A stretch of DNA of 64,000 nucleotides, taken from the NCBI RefSeq assembly GCF_963583255.1, contig NC_084814.1, forward strand, positions 23,582,315-23,646,314, in the 5' to 3' direction. The notes beneath the pieces were generated by a model that was not told where the DNA came from, did no database searches, and worked only from the letters and a program-made list of their open reading frames with translations. The position numbers were made by a program, and so were the translations under genes. The DNA is from Pyrus communis (Eukaryota > Streptophyta > Magnoliopsida > Rosales > Rosaceae). Below, piece by piece: positions 22,649 to 42,321 of this stretch. The stretch's first letter is position 1. Each line of letters opens with the position of its first letter.

Positions 22649-24500
22649 TCAGGAAAAAAATCTTCGAGAAATAAAGCAAATCGCTGAATTGGAAGATAGG
22701 AGCTTTGATTGAGATGCACCCAAAGGGAAAACCGAGCTTAATCGAATAAATCTAACTTTTCCTCAACCTAATTTCACAAAATCAAGAAAAGCCCCGAATT
22801 TTTGAAAAACCCTAACCCTAGATCTTGAATTCTTTATGAAATCCCTAAAATTGTATCTAGGTCTGTAGACAAATACAGCTGATGGGCTATAAAAAAACCT
22901 CAAAGAATTATAGATCTATGGATCGAAACCCAAAAATCAGAAAACCTAAACAACAAAAAGAATTCGAACAAATTTACAAAAATCGGAAAAAATATTACAG
23001 CGGGAAGTGAAAAAACACTAATTCGATAAAATTTTAGTCAGATCTACAAATGAAGAAGAAGATCAAACACTTCCTGAAATCTTAACCCTAGAATTGGATA
23101 GGGAACACGGATCAAGATAAAATTGGGATCGATTGACAGAGGATAAAACGAATTGATCGAATTTGAGATCAATTTATGGATCGAGACAAAAAATGGAGAT
23201 GGAATCGGGTGAAAGAAATGGTCGAGGTTGATAAAAGGGGCGGCAATTGGAGAAAATGGGGCTTTTTTGTAAGTGGCTTGTCCAAGAACAAAAATAACAA
23301 AAAAACACACGTATGGATCGTAATTACGGAAAATACCCCTTATAGTATGGGAAGGGACTAGTGATTGACACATGGCGTGTTGTTAGAGGAAAGTGGCTTC
23401 TGGACAGCTGTGCTTAAGATTTGTCTCTTGGCCGAGAAAACTTTTAGTATCAGGAATACGACATGTTACATAAATGTCATATTACGAATGATTGATATTT
23501 TTTTTCTAAGTATTTAATACTTATATTACAATTGTTAGTATACCAAATCGTATTTTCGGCACAATAAAAATATTTCATTACCTTTTTCAGTTGCATATTG
23601 TGTGGATTTTATCGGTGGATAGGATGACAATTCCTACAATGACGAAATGGTAATGAATGTTTTGTCGTTTTGTCATTTTGTCTTTTAGAAACAAGGATTT
23701 TTGCCATTTAATTAGAAGATTAGGTTAGGGATTTTGATTTGATTAATTGTGGATTTCTTGTTACCATTCTCTCAAATGTTTTCATGTTGAATTGGGTTCA
23801 TAAATAAAAATACGTTTAAATAATAAGTTGACGAATGTGCAAACGTAACTCATTAAATTTACATGAGAAAAAAATTTCGGCAAAGACAAGTGAAATCGTT
23901 GTTATTAATGATTTATTTTAGATACACATGTCAAGGTGGTCTAGCAGCACACGGTCTTCACTTTGTTTGAGAATGTCTAAAGTTCAACTCACACGGATAT
24001 TGAGATGATTACAGTGGATTTGATATCAAGCTTTCGGTCAACTTGGGCAAATAACAGGTGATGCTGAAATTTGGGAGCTTTATTTTGGTCTACAGCTTGC
24101 CGTAGACAAAAGTATTTTAAGCCTTTGTGTGGAGATGGAATCGGTTATAGTGGTTAATTTAATTAACAGTGTAACTTCTACCAACTTTTATTCTCTTGTT
24201 AACATTATTGATCAGTGCAAACAATTATGGTAAGCATAGCAGATTGAGAGCTGGTTCATGTTAACTGGGAGAAGAACTTTGTGGTGGACGACCTTGCTAA
24301 TTGAAGTTATAATATGAATCTTAAGTACCATTATTTTGATAATCCACTTGAATAGATTGGAATTCATTTATTTGATGGTATGATCGGAGTCTCTAGGACT
24401 CAAACTGTTACGTCAAATAAATGATAAATCCGTAATGTAGAATAACATTATATTAAAAAAGAAAAGAAAAATAGATTGGATTCAATGTTCTCATTATATT
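22649..24500. other. Leader/promoter of the ELM2-like fragment and spacer
   Basis: 22650-23300 looks like plant 5' UTR/first intron sequence on the minus strand (CTAGGGTTAAGATTTCAG, CT-rich tracts). 23400-24500 shows nothing I can support beyond short B-box-like pieces near 23940. Confidence 0.4.
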
Positions 24501-25312
24501 CACTTTCCCCATGTTGTATCAACAGATGAAACATTTTACAGTTCAAATGTATAGATGTAATCAAACCCTTTCATATACAAGTTTGCCAAAGTCTGGCAAG
24601 TACTAAAGAAAACAGCATCAAAGTGTACAATCCAACAGAATCGAGTTTAGATACGTTTTATTTTGTATCTGACAAGACTGATCACAAAAAACAAGGGCGT
24701 AACGATGGCCATCCGAAGCTACAAGAACGCTCACACGAATTTACAGCAGCGAAGAAACCACCCCTCATTTGCATTGGAATGGCTTTGGCTCTCTTTAGAA
24801 TCTGTCATCTGATCCGTTACAAAAACAAGTTAAATGCAAGTCGTTATAAGCAAGAAGAAATATGTCGAATGGACATGCTATTATAAGTGAAAAACTACAC
24901 GAAAAGAGGTCTTGAAGTTAGGGAAGTCGAAGACTAACAGACATGCAAATCTCATTTCTCAGCACGTAACTATCAATTTGTTTCAAGATAGCACCAGATA
25001 CTTAGCTTTTCCAGTCAATTAGTCATACTGATAGCTATCACATGAACAACACGACGAGGACAGTAAAAGCTTAATGTGTATGGGGGAACGGCGAACAATT
25101 TAGCTTGAATAAGCTTATTTTGTTTGAAAAATATCAAAAGTTATTTAAAATGTCAGCATGGTAGGCAAAACCAGAGGAGCAGTAATGAGAGGGCCACAAC
25201 CAAGAATCGGAATTCGTCCAACAACTCCTATCTTTGTGCTAGTACAGATACTAGAACTCAAATGAGATTTTGGTGCAGAACTTACCGTTTCAGGAATGTC
25301 AATGCCATACTC

Positions 25313-27595
25313 TCAAAGATCGATACCCTCATCAAGGCCTTTGGAACTGATCATCACATTTGAGTGAATTTGTTTGTCAAACTTCTTCTTCCTTCTTGCT
25401 TCAAACTCTTGAAATCCTTCCATCTAGATTTTTATCACGGGGTAAATGTTCAAATATATTGCGGGAAAAAAGGGATAGAAGTAAAACACTACATAGGAAA
25501 ATGTGGCATACCTGCTGAAACTGATCCATGGAAATAGGGTTTCCATGGAGGGAAATATTCTGCAGCGCTTTACAGTCTTTCAACAGATTAGTGGGTATCT
25601 GTCAAACAAGGAGTACACCAATTTGCCATTCTTTATGTGGTTAAGTAAGTAAAACGAAACTTGTGAGTTGTAAAAACTATACCTTTTTCACATTATTATT
25701 GTCCAAGCAAAACGACTTTACGTGGATAAGGTTGCAGACTGACTCAGGAAGTTCGTCTATTGAATTATCTGAAACGCAACGCAGAATCATGAAGCTGTCA
25801 GTGGTAAATCAAAGAATTACGACCATAGAACCACATAGAGAAGGAAACGATCAACCTATTTAGATTGAACAAAAAAAAAAAAAACACATACAACAAACAT
25901 CAATTAGCTGACTAACGCTGACTAACGCAACAATTTAAACATACCATCAGCTTGTAATTCTTCCAGAGAGAAGCAACTTCCGATGGATTCCGGAAGAGAC
26001 TTTAACTTGTTCTTCGATACATTTAAAAGCTTTAACTGCATCAAATAATCCATTATTAGATCCTGGATTTTCACAAGGAATGCTAAATATTTGATATTCA
26101 AAAAATGTAGAAGTGAAATTCAGATACTCATTAATGCATTTTCCAATGTTTTGGCAAATTCCAAACGTATAAAACGGATATTGATAATTAACTCGGACAT
26201 ACAATTCCTAAAGCAGGAACAGCAAAACAGAAAAGCAGGAGGACAATGCCAATGCACTTACATTCCGCAAGCTTCCAATAGTCGCAGGCAAAGACTCTAA
26301 TGAATTTCCGGAGATGGATAACTGCTCAAGTCTGACTAACTGTCCCACTAGAAATCGGAAACATAGATCTTGTTAGTTAGACATCCCATGATGAAGTCTT
26401 TGAAAGAAACAATGGTCCCATGCAGTTGAAGAAACAATGGTCCCATACATTATCTTACTTAGAGAAGAGAATTACATTCATCAGGCAAGGTAGTAACTCG
26501 ATTTCCATCAAATGTCATAACTTTTAGCGACTCTAGTCTTGCCAAATTTATCGGTAGTCGGTCAATGAGGTTATGAGCTAATATCTGAAAAAATAGAGCA
26601 ATCAAATTCAACTGTCAACTGATCATCCAAACGCATGAAAGAATAATTGTACACTTATATCAACAAATTGCCTTATGTAGAGATTACTTAATTCATGTGA
26701 AGTATTTTAGCTGTTTGTTTATGAAAATAAAATAGGAAGACTTGGAAAGAGACTCTAAGAAAAGACTTGGATCTAACGGAAGACATGGCACAAAATCGAG
26801 CGCAGTGGAGTTCTAGGATTCATAAAGCCGACCCCACTTAGTGGGATAAGGCTTTCTTCTTCTTGTGGTTTTAAAAAATAAAATAAAAACTTTTGAATCG
26901 AATACTATTTCTTGTTCATATATTTTGAACCGAATATTCTTATGCAATTCATTGTCAGATTTAGAAAGAACTGAATCCCATCCAACAGTCCACTCATGAT
27001 TACAACCTTCAATAAGAGGACCACCATTTTCATTACAAAAATTGTGCCACTATTTATTTATCCTTTTTTGTTCAACAGAGCTGGCGAACGTCAAGGTCTT
27101 AAAAACGTTACGTATGACAAATTGCTTGTAGATCATGAATTTAGAAATCAGAAAAATAGTACATGTACAAAAGACAAATACATACTCTTACCAGTTTCTG
27201 CAGGTTTACAAATTTGCTGATATCCATAGGAATTTCAACTGCATGCAGAAAAACAGAAGTAAACTACTAGATGTTTATGCTTAAGTTCTAAAAATATCGA
27301 AACCTTGAACACCAAGCCATGAAAAAACCTTTATCTTTACGTTAACCCATTGAAGCTTTTTGTTAAAGAAGGTTAAGTGGAAATCAGATGCCTTCCAAAA
27401 ATGAGGTTAAGTGGAAATCAGATGCCTTCCAAAAATTAAACTGCATTGTTAAATTGGTGAATAATATGCCTCAGAGAATAGAACATTACCTATTTTATTG
27501 TTTGTTAGATCAATAGTACGTATGGACCTGTCCAGGTCGAGAACTTCAGCTGGAAATGTCTGTTCCAGAGAAAGTAACCAATCAATACATAGCAT

Positions 27596-27633
<38 letters not shown>

Positions 27634-28312
27634 AAATGAGGCAAAGCACCAGCTTCGTGGTGCTTTGTGTTTATCTAAAATGCGTACATATAACCCGAAA
27701 CTAGGTGTTTATGCACGATACAGAATATATCACAATGTCAATTAACTGTTTCACTCGCTAAACCAAAGGACTAGAGAGAAACCGTGTCAGATGCTTGAAC
27801 CAAATACACCAACAACAAAAACTGAAAACATCTCCATATAAACTCAAAGCTCTCTTTCGACTTCAATTAAAATTTGAACCAAAACACATCCAAAACATCT
27901 CAATCAACAGCACCCTTAAAAAAAATATTTGAACTTTATCGCGATTCTCGTATTTAATTTGTAATCACAAGACACAGGGAAAATGTAAATTATGAGCAGC
28001 TACCAAATGAAACAACTTCATCAAAACTAATCAATTTATTCCACCCACCTCCCCAATATCTCACACCCAATTATTCAACTCCACAACAATCATCCAAAAA
28101 AATAACCAAATTTTCAATCAACCACCCTAATAAATACAACCAATACACACACGAAGATATATACATACACACATATATAAGCTTTGGGAGACAGAGATTG
28201 AGAGAGAAATTGCCTTCAATTTGGAGTCGCGGAGGCCAACAATGCCGGTGGATCGCCACCGAGCGGCCCGGCTCGCTTTCGAATCCGCGTTTTTGCTGGT
28301 AGCGCAACCCAT
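25313..28312 (-). CDS. Leucine-rich-repeat protein with N-myristoylation signal
   Basis: Nine coding exons, in transcript order: 28214-28312, 27490-27559, 27192-27238, 26476-26584, 26262-26347, 25945-26035, 25683-25768, 25512-25598, 25313-25423. They join in frame to 261 aa. It begins MGCATSK, a myristoylation plus palmitoylation signal (G2, C3), so membrane association is expected. After TGIVGLRDSKLK come about seven to eight short SHOC2/LRRC40-like LRRs (for example IRTIDLTNNKI, LKVMTFDGNRVTTLPDE, LEQLSISGNSLESLPATIG, LKLLNVSKNKLKSLPESIG). The C-terminus FEARRKKKFDKQI...SNVMISSKGLDEGIDL is typical of a conserved small plant LRR family. The first intron appears to begin with GC (AAG/GCAATT) rather than GT; see findings. 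A 3' UTR intron (25285 to 24802) is likely. The biochemical role is not known to me. Confidence 0.9.
26737..26866 (+). mobile_element. RTE-type LINE 3' end in LRR intron
   Basis: Reads, without a break, RKTWKETLRKDLDLTED then MAQNRAQWSSRIHKADPT and stop (26737-26841), followed by TGGGATAAGGCT and a T/G-rich tail. This is the conserved C-terminal tail of plant RTE-clade LINE ORFs (W..RI..ADPT, then CCACTTAGTGGGATAAGGC) and lies antisense to the host gene between its exons 3 and 4. Confidence 0.82.
27371..27436. repeat. 34-bp tandem duplication in LRR intron
   Basis: GGTTAAGTGGAAATCAGATG and the next dozen bases occur twice in succession (27371, 27405). The intron also holds a (CA)n run at 27599-27632. 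Confidence 0.9.
27599..27632. repeat. (CA)n microsatellite in LRR intron 1
   Basis: About 16 uninterrupted CA units in the first intron; polymorphism would be expected. Confidence 0.95.
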
Positions 28313-30447
28313 CTCGTCGCCACCAAATTGATCTCACAAAATTTCCCCAAACAAAAAGCAACAAAATTCGAAAAATAAATTATTTATTTATTTCTTTATA
28401 TATACGTAAGTATATAAATTCTCTGAATTTTCCTCTCTGCGCGGAGAATTTCGCCTCTGAAATTTCAGAGGGTAGTGAGAGAAATGAGATTTGTGCAGAG
28501 AGGTTTAGGCGGGGGTCAAGCTCGAAGCTATGGAGACCAAGAAGACGAAGCAGTCCAGTCGTCGTTTTCAACGACTGGTTTTGCCCTTTTTCTGGGTCCG
28601 GAAAACCGCGTCTTTTTCCTACGTGGCTTATGCTGATTGGGGGTTCGATTGGTTAGTGCGGTTTTTACTGCAGGGGATCATGACTTTTGCTCCTTGGAAT
28701 GTTTGGCGCTTTTGGGGCGGACTTCGCGCGAGTTTTTTGAACCGACGTTGGATCGGACTTTTTAGATCAAACGAATTTGGAGTTCTGGGCTTTGGATATC
28801 GGATTGGGCTTGGAGTTTTCAAAAATTTAGAGTTTTTATTACAAATAGTAATTTAAATTGACTCATTCCAGATATTTGAAATTAAAAATTCATCAATGTA
28901 GTCATTGAAAATAAGCGTTACAAATCAATGTGGTATTTCAGTCCCAATTTCGTTAAAAATTATGTTATGTGCTGATGTGATACATAATTAAGTTTCATAA
29001 GTCTAATTAAATATTGTCTGTGAATTAAAAATATTTAAATAATAAAAAAATAATTTTATTTTTGAATAATTAAAAACTAAAAAAAAAATCAATTAGAAGA
29101 AAAAAAAGGTGAGAGTCTTGGAGCTCTTCCACTTCCAGACGGGCCCGATTCCAATTCCATTGAAAGGTTATCCATGATATTTACTGTTTTGTAACATTCT
29201 CTTTACTGGAATTACAAACTCTTCATCCTCTATTGTCTTGAAAGGAATTGAATTAAAAAGGAATTGGAATGACACGGAATCCAAATCAGATTTTTTTTTT
29301 TTTTTTGAAGCTGTTTACTTAGGAAGGTGTATTCAATTGAGAATTTGAGAGATTTTAATTGATTTATAAATCCATGGATTTTTATAGAGTTTAATCGATT
29401 TGTAGAGATTCTAAATAAAAATTTGATTCAATTCCCTTGAAATCTCGTGGGAATATGTGAAATTTGTGAATGCTTAAAGTACACTACGAAATCTCTCAAA
29501 TTCCTTCTAATTCCTCAACTTTCTCAAATTCTTTAAAATCAATTTCTAATTGAATATACCTAAAATGTTATAAACTTCTTTAAAATCATAACTGAATACA
29601 TTCATATTTCTAAGGATTTTAATAAATTATCTTAAAATTCTAATTGAATACACCTTGAATTTCAAATAATCACTTAAAATCCTGATTGAATACCTTTAGA
29701 TTCGTTAAAAGAATTAAAATCTCTTAAAATTCTAATTGAATACACCCTCCTAAAACTGTGTGGAATCGGAGTGCAAATAATGCATATTCTGTATTAGCAC
29801 ATGAATCGAAATCAAAAGCAGATTGATTACTAAAATACCATTGTACAAAACAAATATAAATTTCACTTAACTTGTATATATAAAACTAATACAATTATTT
29901 ATCCTAAAAAAGCCTTTATTACCATATAAAAATACCAATAAACAACGAGATTAACACAGGCCCTCCCCGTCCCCTCCCAGCCATCTAAAAATCCACATCT
30001 TCTTCCCTTCTGAATCTTCTTCTTCTCTTCTGATTACTCTTTCTTCTTCTGATTCCCCTTGGATTCTTTTCTTCTTCCAAATAACTAATTATTTCCAAAT
30101 ATTTATTTATTTATTATATTGGTCGTCTGTCTCTGTCTCTCTCTTACGCCTGCTTCTTCACTGGGTTTTGATTTGAAACCTGAAGGTGCTGGGTGCTGTG
30201 CTACCGGAGACGACACCATTGAAAAGGCTGGAAGGGGAAGGAGATAAGGGTATATTGGGTAAGAAAAACTGATTCCGGCTTCAGAAATTATTTGTTGCCC
30301 TAAGGTGAGTTTTCTCGATTGATTCAAAATCCCTAACAAAAAATACTACTTAGGGTTAAATTGAATTGGCACCAAATTGCCATGCTCTATTTTTCGATTT
30401 TTTCCGAATTTAATTTGAGAACGACTGTGTTGGTCAATGCAGTAAAA
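28313..30447. other. Bidirectional promoter/leader region and spacer
   Basis: 28313-28500 is the leader side of the LRR gene. 28530-28860 is a GC-richer open frame with no family resemblance. 29325-29750 is a MITE-like block. 30000-30304 is CT-rich leader of the helicase gene; a 5' UTR intron is supported by AAG/GTGAGT at 30305 and CAATGCAG ending at 30442. Confidence 0.5.
29325..29750. mobile_element. hAT-like MITE, about 425 bp
   Basis: The ends are inverted: GGTGTATTCAATTGAGAATT at the left and AATTGAATACACC at the right. Several internal copies of TTGAATACACC/TTGAATACC show the subterminal motif reiterated. Target duplication is unclear. Confidence 0.6.
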
Positions 30448-39003
<8,556 letters not shown>

Positions 39004-40200
39004 GAATTTGAAGATAATTGTATATACATCACTGGTGGCTTGTTGAAGCCTGCAAGTACAATTTTGTGTATTAAACTGTGTACTTTATCAAGTAGTTGAC
39101 AAACTAACGACGCGGGCATTTCTGGAGATGGATCCTTTCGTAGTCACGGTACTGTTTCTACAAGAGAATCCGAGGATACTTACTGTCAGGTTACGATTTT
39201 GTTCGAGGTAGACGAGGATGTTTTGATCACATGTACAAACTCTCAGGAACACTAAATACAGGTTAATCTTGTGTAATAGCAGGTTTATGAGGTAGTGATG
39301 ATGTCTTGACGAGGAGTTAGGCAGCTGAGTTGTATTCTGTATCAAACATTTGTGTAAGGATTATTATCCATTGATTGATTTTTATTTCACTCAAGATGGT
39401 AGGTTTTGGCTTTTTTCGGTTAGGAGCTCCTCGCGAGGAGAGAAACTTACCTACAAGTGGCGGTATCTCAAGTCCCAAGCCTATTATATGCCGTCATAAT
39501 TGAATTTTTCGACCTGATATTATGTGATTGGTTGATGTATCGTCACTTAAGTTCTTTCTTTTACGGGGGACTAGGGCTGAAGGCTACAAGTAGGCTCATG
39601 GGATTGGATCAGTTTTTCAAATAAATATTGGTTATTCGCCGGAAAGATTGCACATGACAACTTTGCATTTGCATTTGCAATTACTCGTACACGACTGACG
39701 TTAGCATTTGTCAAATACGTTGTCAGTCAATCGTCCTTTGCAGAAGTATGGATTATTGTTCACTTAATGATTGATTTAATCATTCTAATCAACCATCAAA
39801 ATAGTGTAAATTGCTAAACTTCAAAATTAGAATGCCTAATTTGAGTTCGTTTAGAAATATTTTTAAAATAGTTGAAAGCGCTTATGGTAAAATAAAATAT
39901 TCACCTAATTCTTAGTAAAAGTGCAAGTGAATCTTAAAAAGCATTTAAAATGCTTTTAGAACCTAAAAACGTTTTCATTTTAAAAGTACTTCCAAACGAG
40001 TCATTCGTCACTCTGTTAGCAGTAAGCAAGCATTAATAAAATTTGTTGTTTATTATCTCATAAGGACCAATGGATACAAAAAAAAAAAGCTAAAAATGTC
40101 ACACTGTCTGAGATAACATGAAAGTAAAAACATGAGGTGAAAAGTAAAAGTTCAAAGAATCACTTCTGCTCTTTCAGCTGAAAGAAAAAATCCACACATC
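39004..40200. other. Helicase 3' UTR and spacer before UGDH
   Basis: 39004 to about 39360 is the probable 3' UTR of the helicase. The two genes are tail to tail. A GCTCGTTTGGAAGTGC-family MITE lies at 39843-40002, ending about 200 bp from the UGDH stop. Confidence 0.6.
39843..40002. mobile_element. MITE, GCTCGTTTGGAAGTGC family
   Basis: The left end GAGTTCGTTTAGAAATATTT is complementary to the right end ACTTCCAAACGAGTC; internal ...AGTAAAAGTGCAAGTGAATC is shared with the other copies. Confidence 0.7.
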
Positions 40201-41643
40201 TTATGCCACAGCAGGCATGTCCTTGAGCCAAGAATCCAACGGCTTCCCGATCGAGTACACGATGAATCCGATCTCTCTCAACTTCTCAACATCGACGACG
40301 TTCCTCCCATCGAACAAGAACGCAGGCTTCTGCATGTTGTCGTAAATCTTCTTGTAATCGAGCGTCTTGAACTCGTCCCACTCGGTCAGAATGCAGATGC
40401 CATGAGCACCCTTTGTTGCCTCATAAGCATCCCACACTACACTCACTTCCTTGACCGTGGCAGGGCTCATTGGCTGCAGATGAATCGGATGGTCCCAATC
40501 AAACTTTTTCATCGAAAGATCCCTCCGAATCTGCTCCTCAGTAACCTGCAGATCATATATGCTCAAGTGCGCCTTGTCCCCCAACAGCCCGTTGCAAACA
40601 TCAATGGCAGGGGTCTCCCTCGTGTCCCCGGTGTCTTTCTTGAATGCGAATCCAAGTATCGCAATCTTTTTGCCCGAAACAGTGTTGAACATCGAAGAGA
40701 CAACCCTGTTCACGAAGCGGCTCTTTTGGTAGTCATTCACCTTGATCACTTGTTTCCAATAGTCTGCAACTTCAGGGAGGCCATTGCACTCGCAGATATA
40801 GACCAGGTTCAGAATGTCCTTCTGAAAACAAGACCCCCCGAATCCAACGCTGGCATTGAGAAACTTCGATCCAATTCTGGTGTCCTTGCCAACAGCATGG
40901 GAAACTTCTGAGATATTCGCTCCGGTGGCCTCGCAGAGAGCTGACATTGCATTCACTGACGAGATCCTCTGCGCCAGGAAGGCATTCGCTGCGAGCTTTG
41001 ACAGCTCGGCTGACCACAGATTGGTTGTTATGATCCTGTCTTCCGGAACCCAATTTGCATACACTGCCTTCAATGCCTGGATTGCCTTCTGGCCATCCGG
41101 TGTTTCCCTCCCTCCGATCAACACGCGGTCGGGCTTGAAAAGATCCTCAATTGCTGTCCCCTCGGCAAGAAACTCCGGGTTCGAGAGAATCTGGTACTTG
41201 ATTCCCTTGCTGTTGTGTGTCAAAATCTTTTCAATCGCCTCGGCGGTTTTCACTGGGACAGTTGATTTCTCAACAACAATCTTGTCGGATTTTGAAACAT
41301 CAGCGATCATTCGAGCTGCGCTTTCCCAGTATGTCAAGTCTGCAGCCTTGCCGGCTCCAAGTCCCCGGGTTTTCGTTGGGGTGTTAACCGAAACAAAGAT
41401 AATGTCCGCCTCCGCGACATGCTTTTCGACAGCAGTGCTGAAGAAGAGGTTTTTTCCTCTGCATTGCTTCACAATCTCGTCAAGACCTGGCTCGTAAATG
41501 GGGAGCTGGTCGCTGTTCCAGGCCGCGATTCGGGGCACGGAGATGTCTACCACTGCTACTTCGATGCCAGGGCACTTCAGGGCAATCACTGCCATGGTTG
41601 GACCCCCAACATAGCCAGCTCCAATGCAGCAGATCTTCACCAT
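40201..41643 (-). CDS. UGD: UDP-glucose 6-dehydrogenase
   Basis: Cytosolic enzyme oxidising UDP-glucose to UDP-glucuronate with two NAD+, supplying wall pectin and hemicellulose sugars. A single coding exon gives 480 aa, the standard plant length. The Rossmann motif GAGYVGG is at 8-14. The catalytic cysteine C272 lies in [10 protein letters not shown], with [15 protein letters not shown] further along and [18 protein letters not shown] at the C-terminus. I start at [14 protein letters not shown]. Eleven codons further upstream another ATG is in frame, but it lies in a 5' UTR intron (41652-42186, acceptor TTTTCAACAG, donor ATCAAG/GTACTG). A TATTTAAG box at 42314-42321 is about 30 bp before the leader exon. 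Arrangement with one coding exon and a leader intron is the norm for plant UGD genes. Confidence 0.96.
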   Translation of the reverse strand: MVKICCIGAGYVGGPTMAVIALKCPGIEVAVVDISVPRIAAWNSDQLPIYEPGLDEIVKQCRGKNLFFSTAVEKHVAEADIIFVSVNTPTKTRGLGAGKAADLTYWESAARMIADVSKSDKIVVEKSTVPVKTAEAIEKILTHNSKGIKYQILSNPEFLAEGTAIEDLFKPDRVLIGGRETPDGQKAIQALKAVYANWVPEDRIITTNLWSAELSKLAANAFLAQRISSVNAMSALCEATGANISEVSHAVGKDTRIGSKFLNASVGFGGSCFQKDILNLVYICECNGLPEVADYWKQVIKVNDYQKSRFVNRVVSSMFNTVSGKKIAILGFAFKKDTGDTRETPAIDVCNGLLGDKAHLSIYDLQVTEEQIRRDLSMKKFDWDHPIHLQPMSPATVKEVSVVWDAYEATKGAHGICILTEWDEFKTLDYKKIYDNMQKPAFLFDGRNVVDVEKLREIGFIVYSIGKPLDSWLKDMPAVA

Positions 41644-41734
41644 TTTTTCTTCTGTTGAAAACATGAAACAAAGCAATCTGTCAAGAGAAAATAAAATGCA
41701 GCGTCCTCTATAAAAACACGAAACTATAGGCTAC

Positions 41735-42085
41735 TCTAAGAGAGGAGATTCGAACTTGGGTTCGGTGGGACGGGACGCACTGCGTTGGTCAATTGGCCTA
41801 ACCTATGTCAGCAAGATTTAATCTTTGATATGGTAAAATTTGACTAAATCTAGGAAGTGAAAAAATGGTGTCCACAATTAAAAATGCCTAACTTGCTCAA
41901 AACTTAAAGATGGACTATTCTAATTTGTGGAAGGGGATTCGAATTTGGGTGCACAGGCGGAAACTAACTGGTCTAACACACATCTAGAAGATCCAACCTT
42001 TAATTTGACAAAACTTGACTAAATCTAGACGATGAACCAAGTGTCCACAATTTTAACGTGACTAACTTGCTCAAAACTTTCGACC
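41735..42085. repeat. Diverged tandem repeat inside the UGDH leader intron
   Basis: Two blocks (about 41735-41897 and 41933-42085) share AGATTCGAACTTGGG/GGATTCGAATTTGGG, AACTTGACTAAATCTAG and GTGTCCACAATT...AACTTGCTCAAAACTT. On the minus strand GTTCGAATC resembles a tRNA B box, so a tRNA-derived SINE is possible. Confidence 0.55.
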
Positions 42086-42313
42086 ATGCAAGAAAATTGT
42101 CATCACTCATAAGTAGGGCATCTAAACATGCAAGAAAATGGTGAAATACTTTTAACCTAATTTTACACAAGAAACCATGGCAGTACCTTGATAAAATTTC
42201 TGTAGGCTTCAAAAATGGAAGAAAGAAATAGAAGGTAAAGTAGGTTAGAGAGCGAGAGAGCGAGAGAGGAGAGAGCACAAACTACTGCAGGAAAGAAAGA
42301 GAGGAAAGAGGTG

Positions 42314-42321
42314 CTTAAATA
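42314..42321 (-). promoter_or_regulatory. TATA box of the UGDH gene
   Basis: TATTTAAG on the minus strand, roughly 30 bp upstream of the inferred leader exon (42187 to about 42285). Confidence 0.55.

Noticed and set aside
28530..28856. 108-codon open frame METKKTKQSS...
   Set aside because: No family resemblance, no leader or splice signals, and it opposes the LRR promoter side; chance frame in GC-richer DNA.
40856..41497. 213-codon open frame on the plus strand over UGDH
   Set aside because: Antisense shadow of a strongly coding exon; UGDH itself is complete and conserved on the minus strand.
41644..41676. Upstream in-frame ATG adding 11 codons to UGDH
   Set aside because: It falls within the inferred leader intron and the family starts at [14 protein letters not shown].
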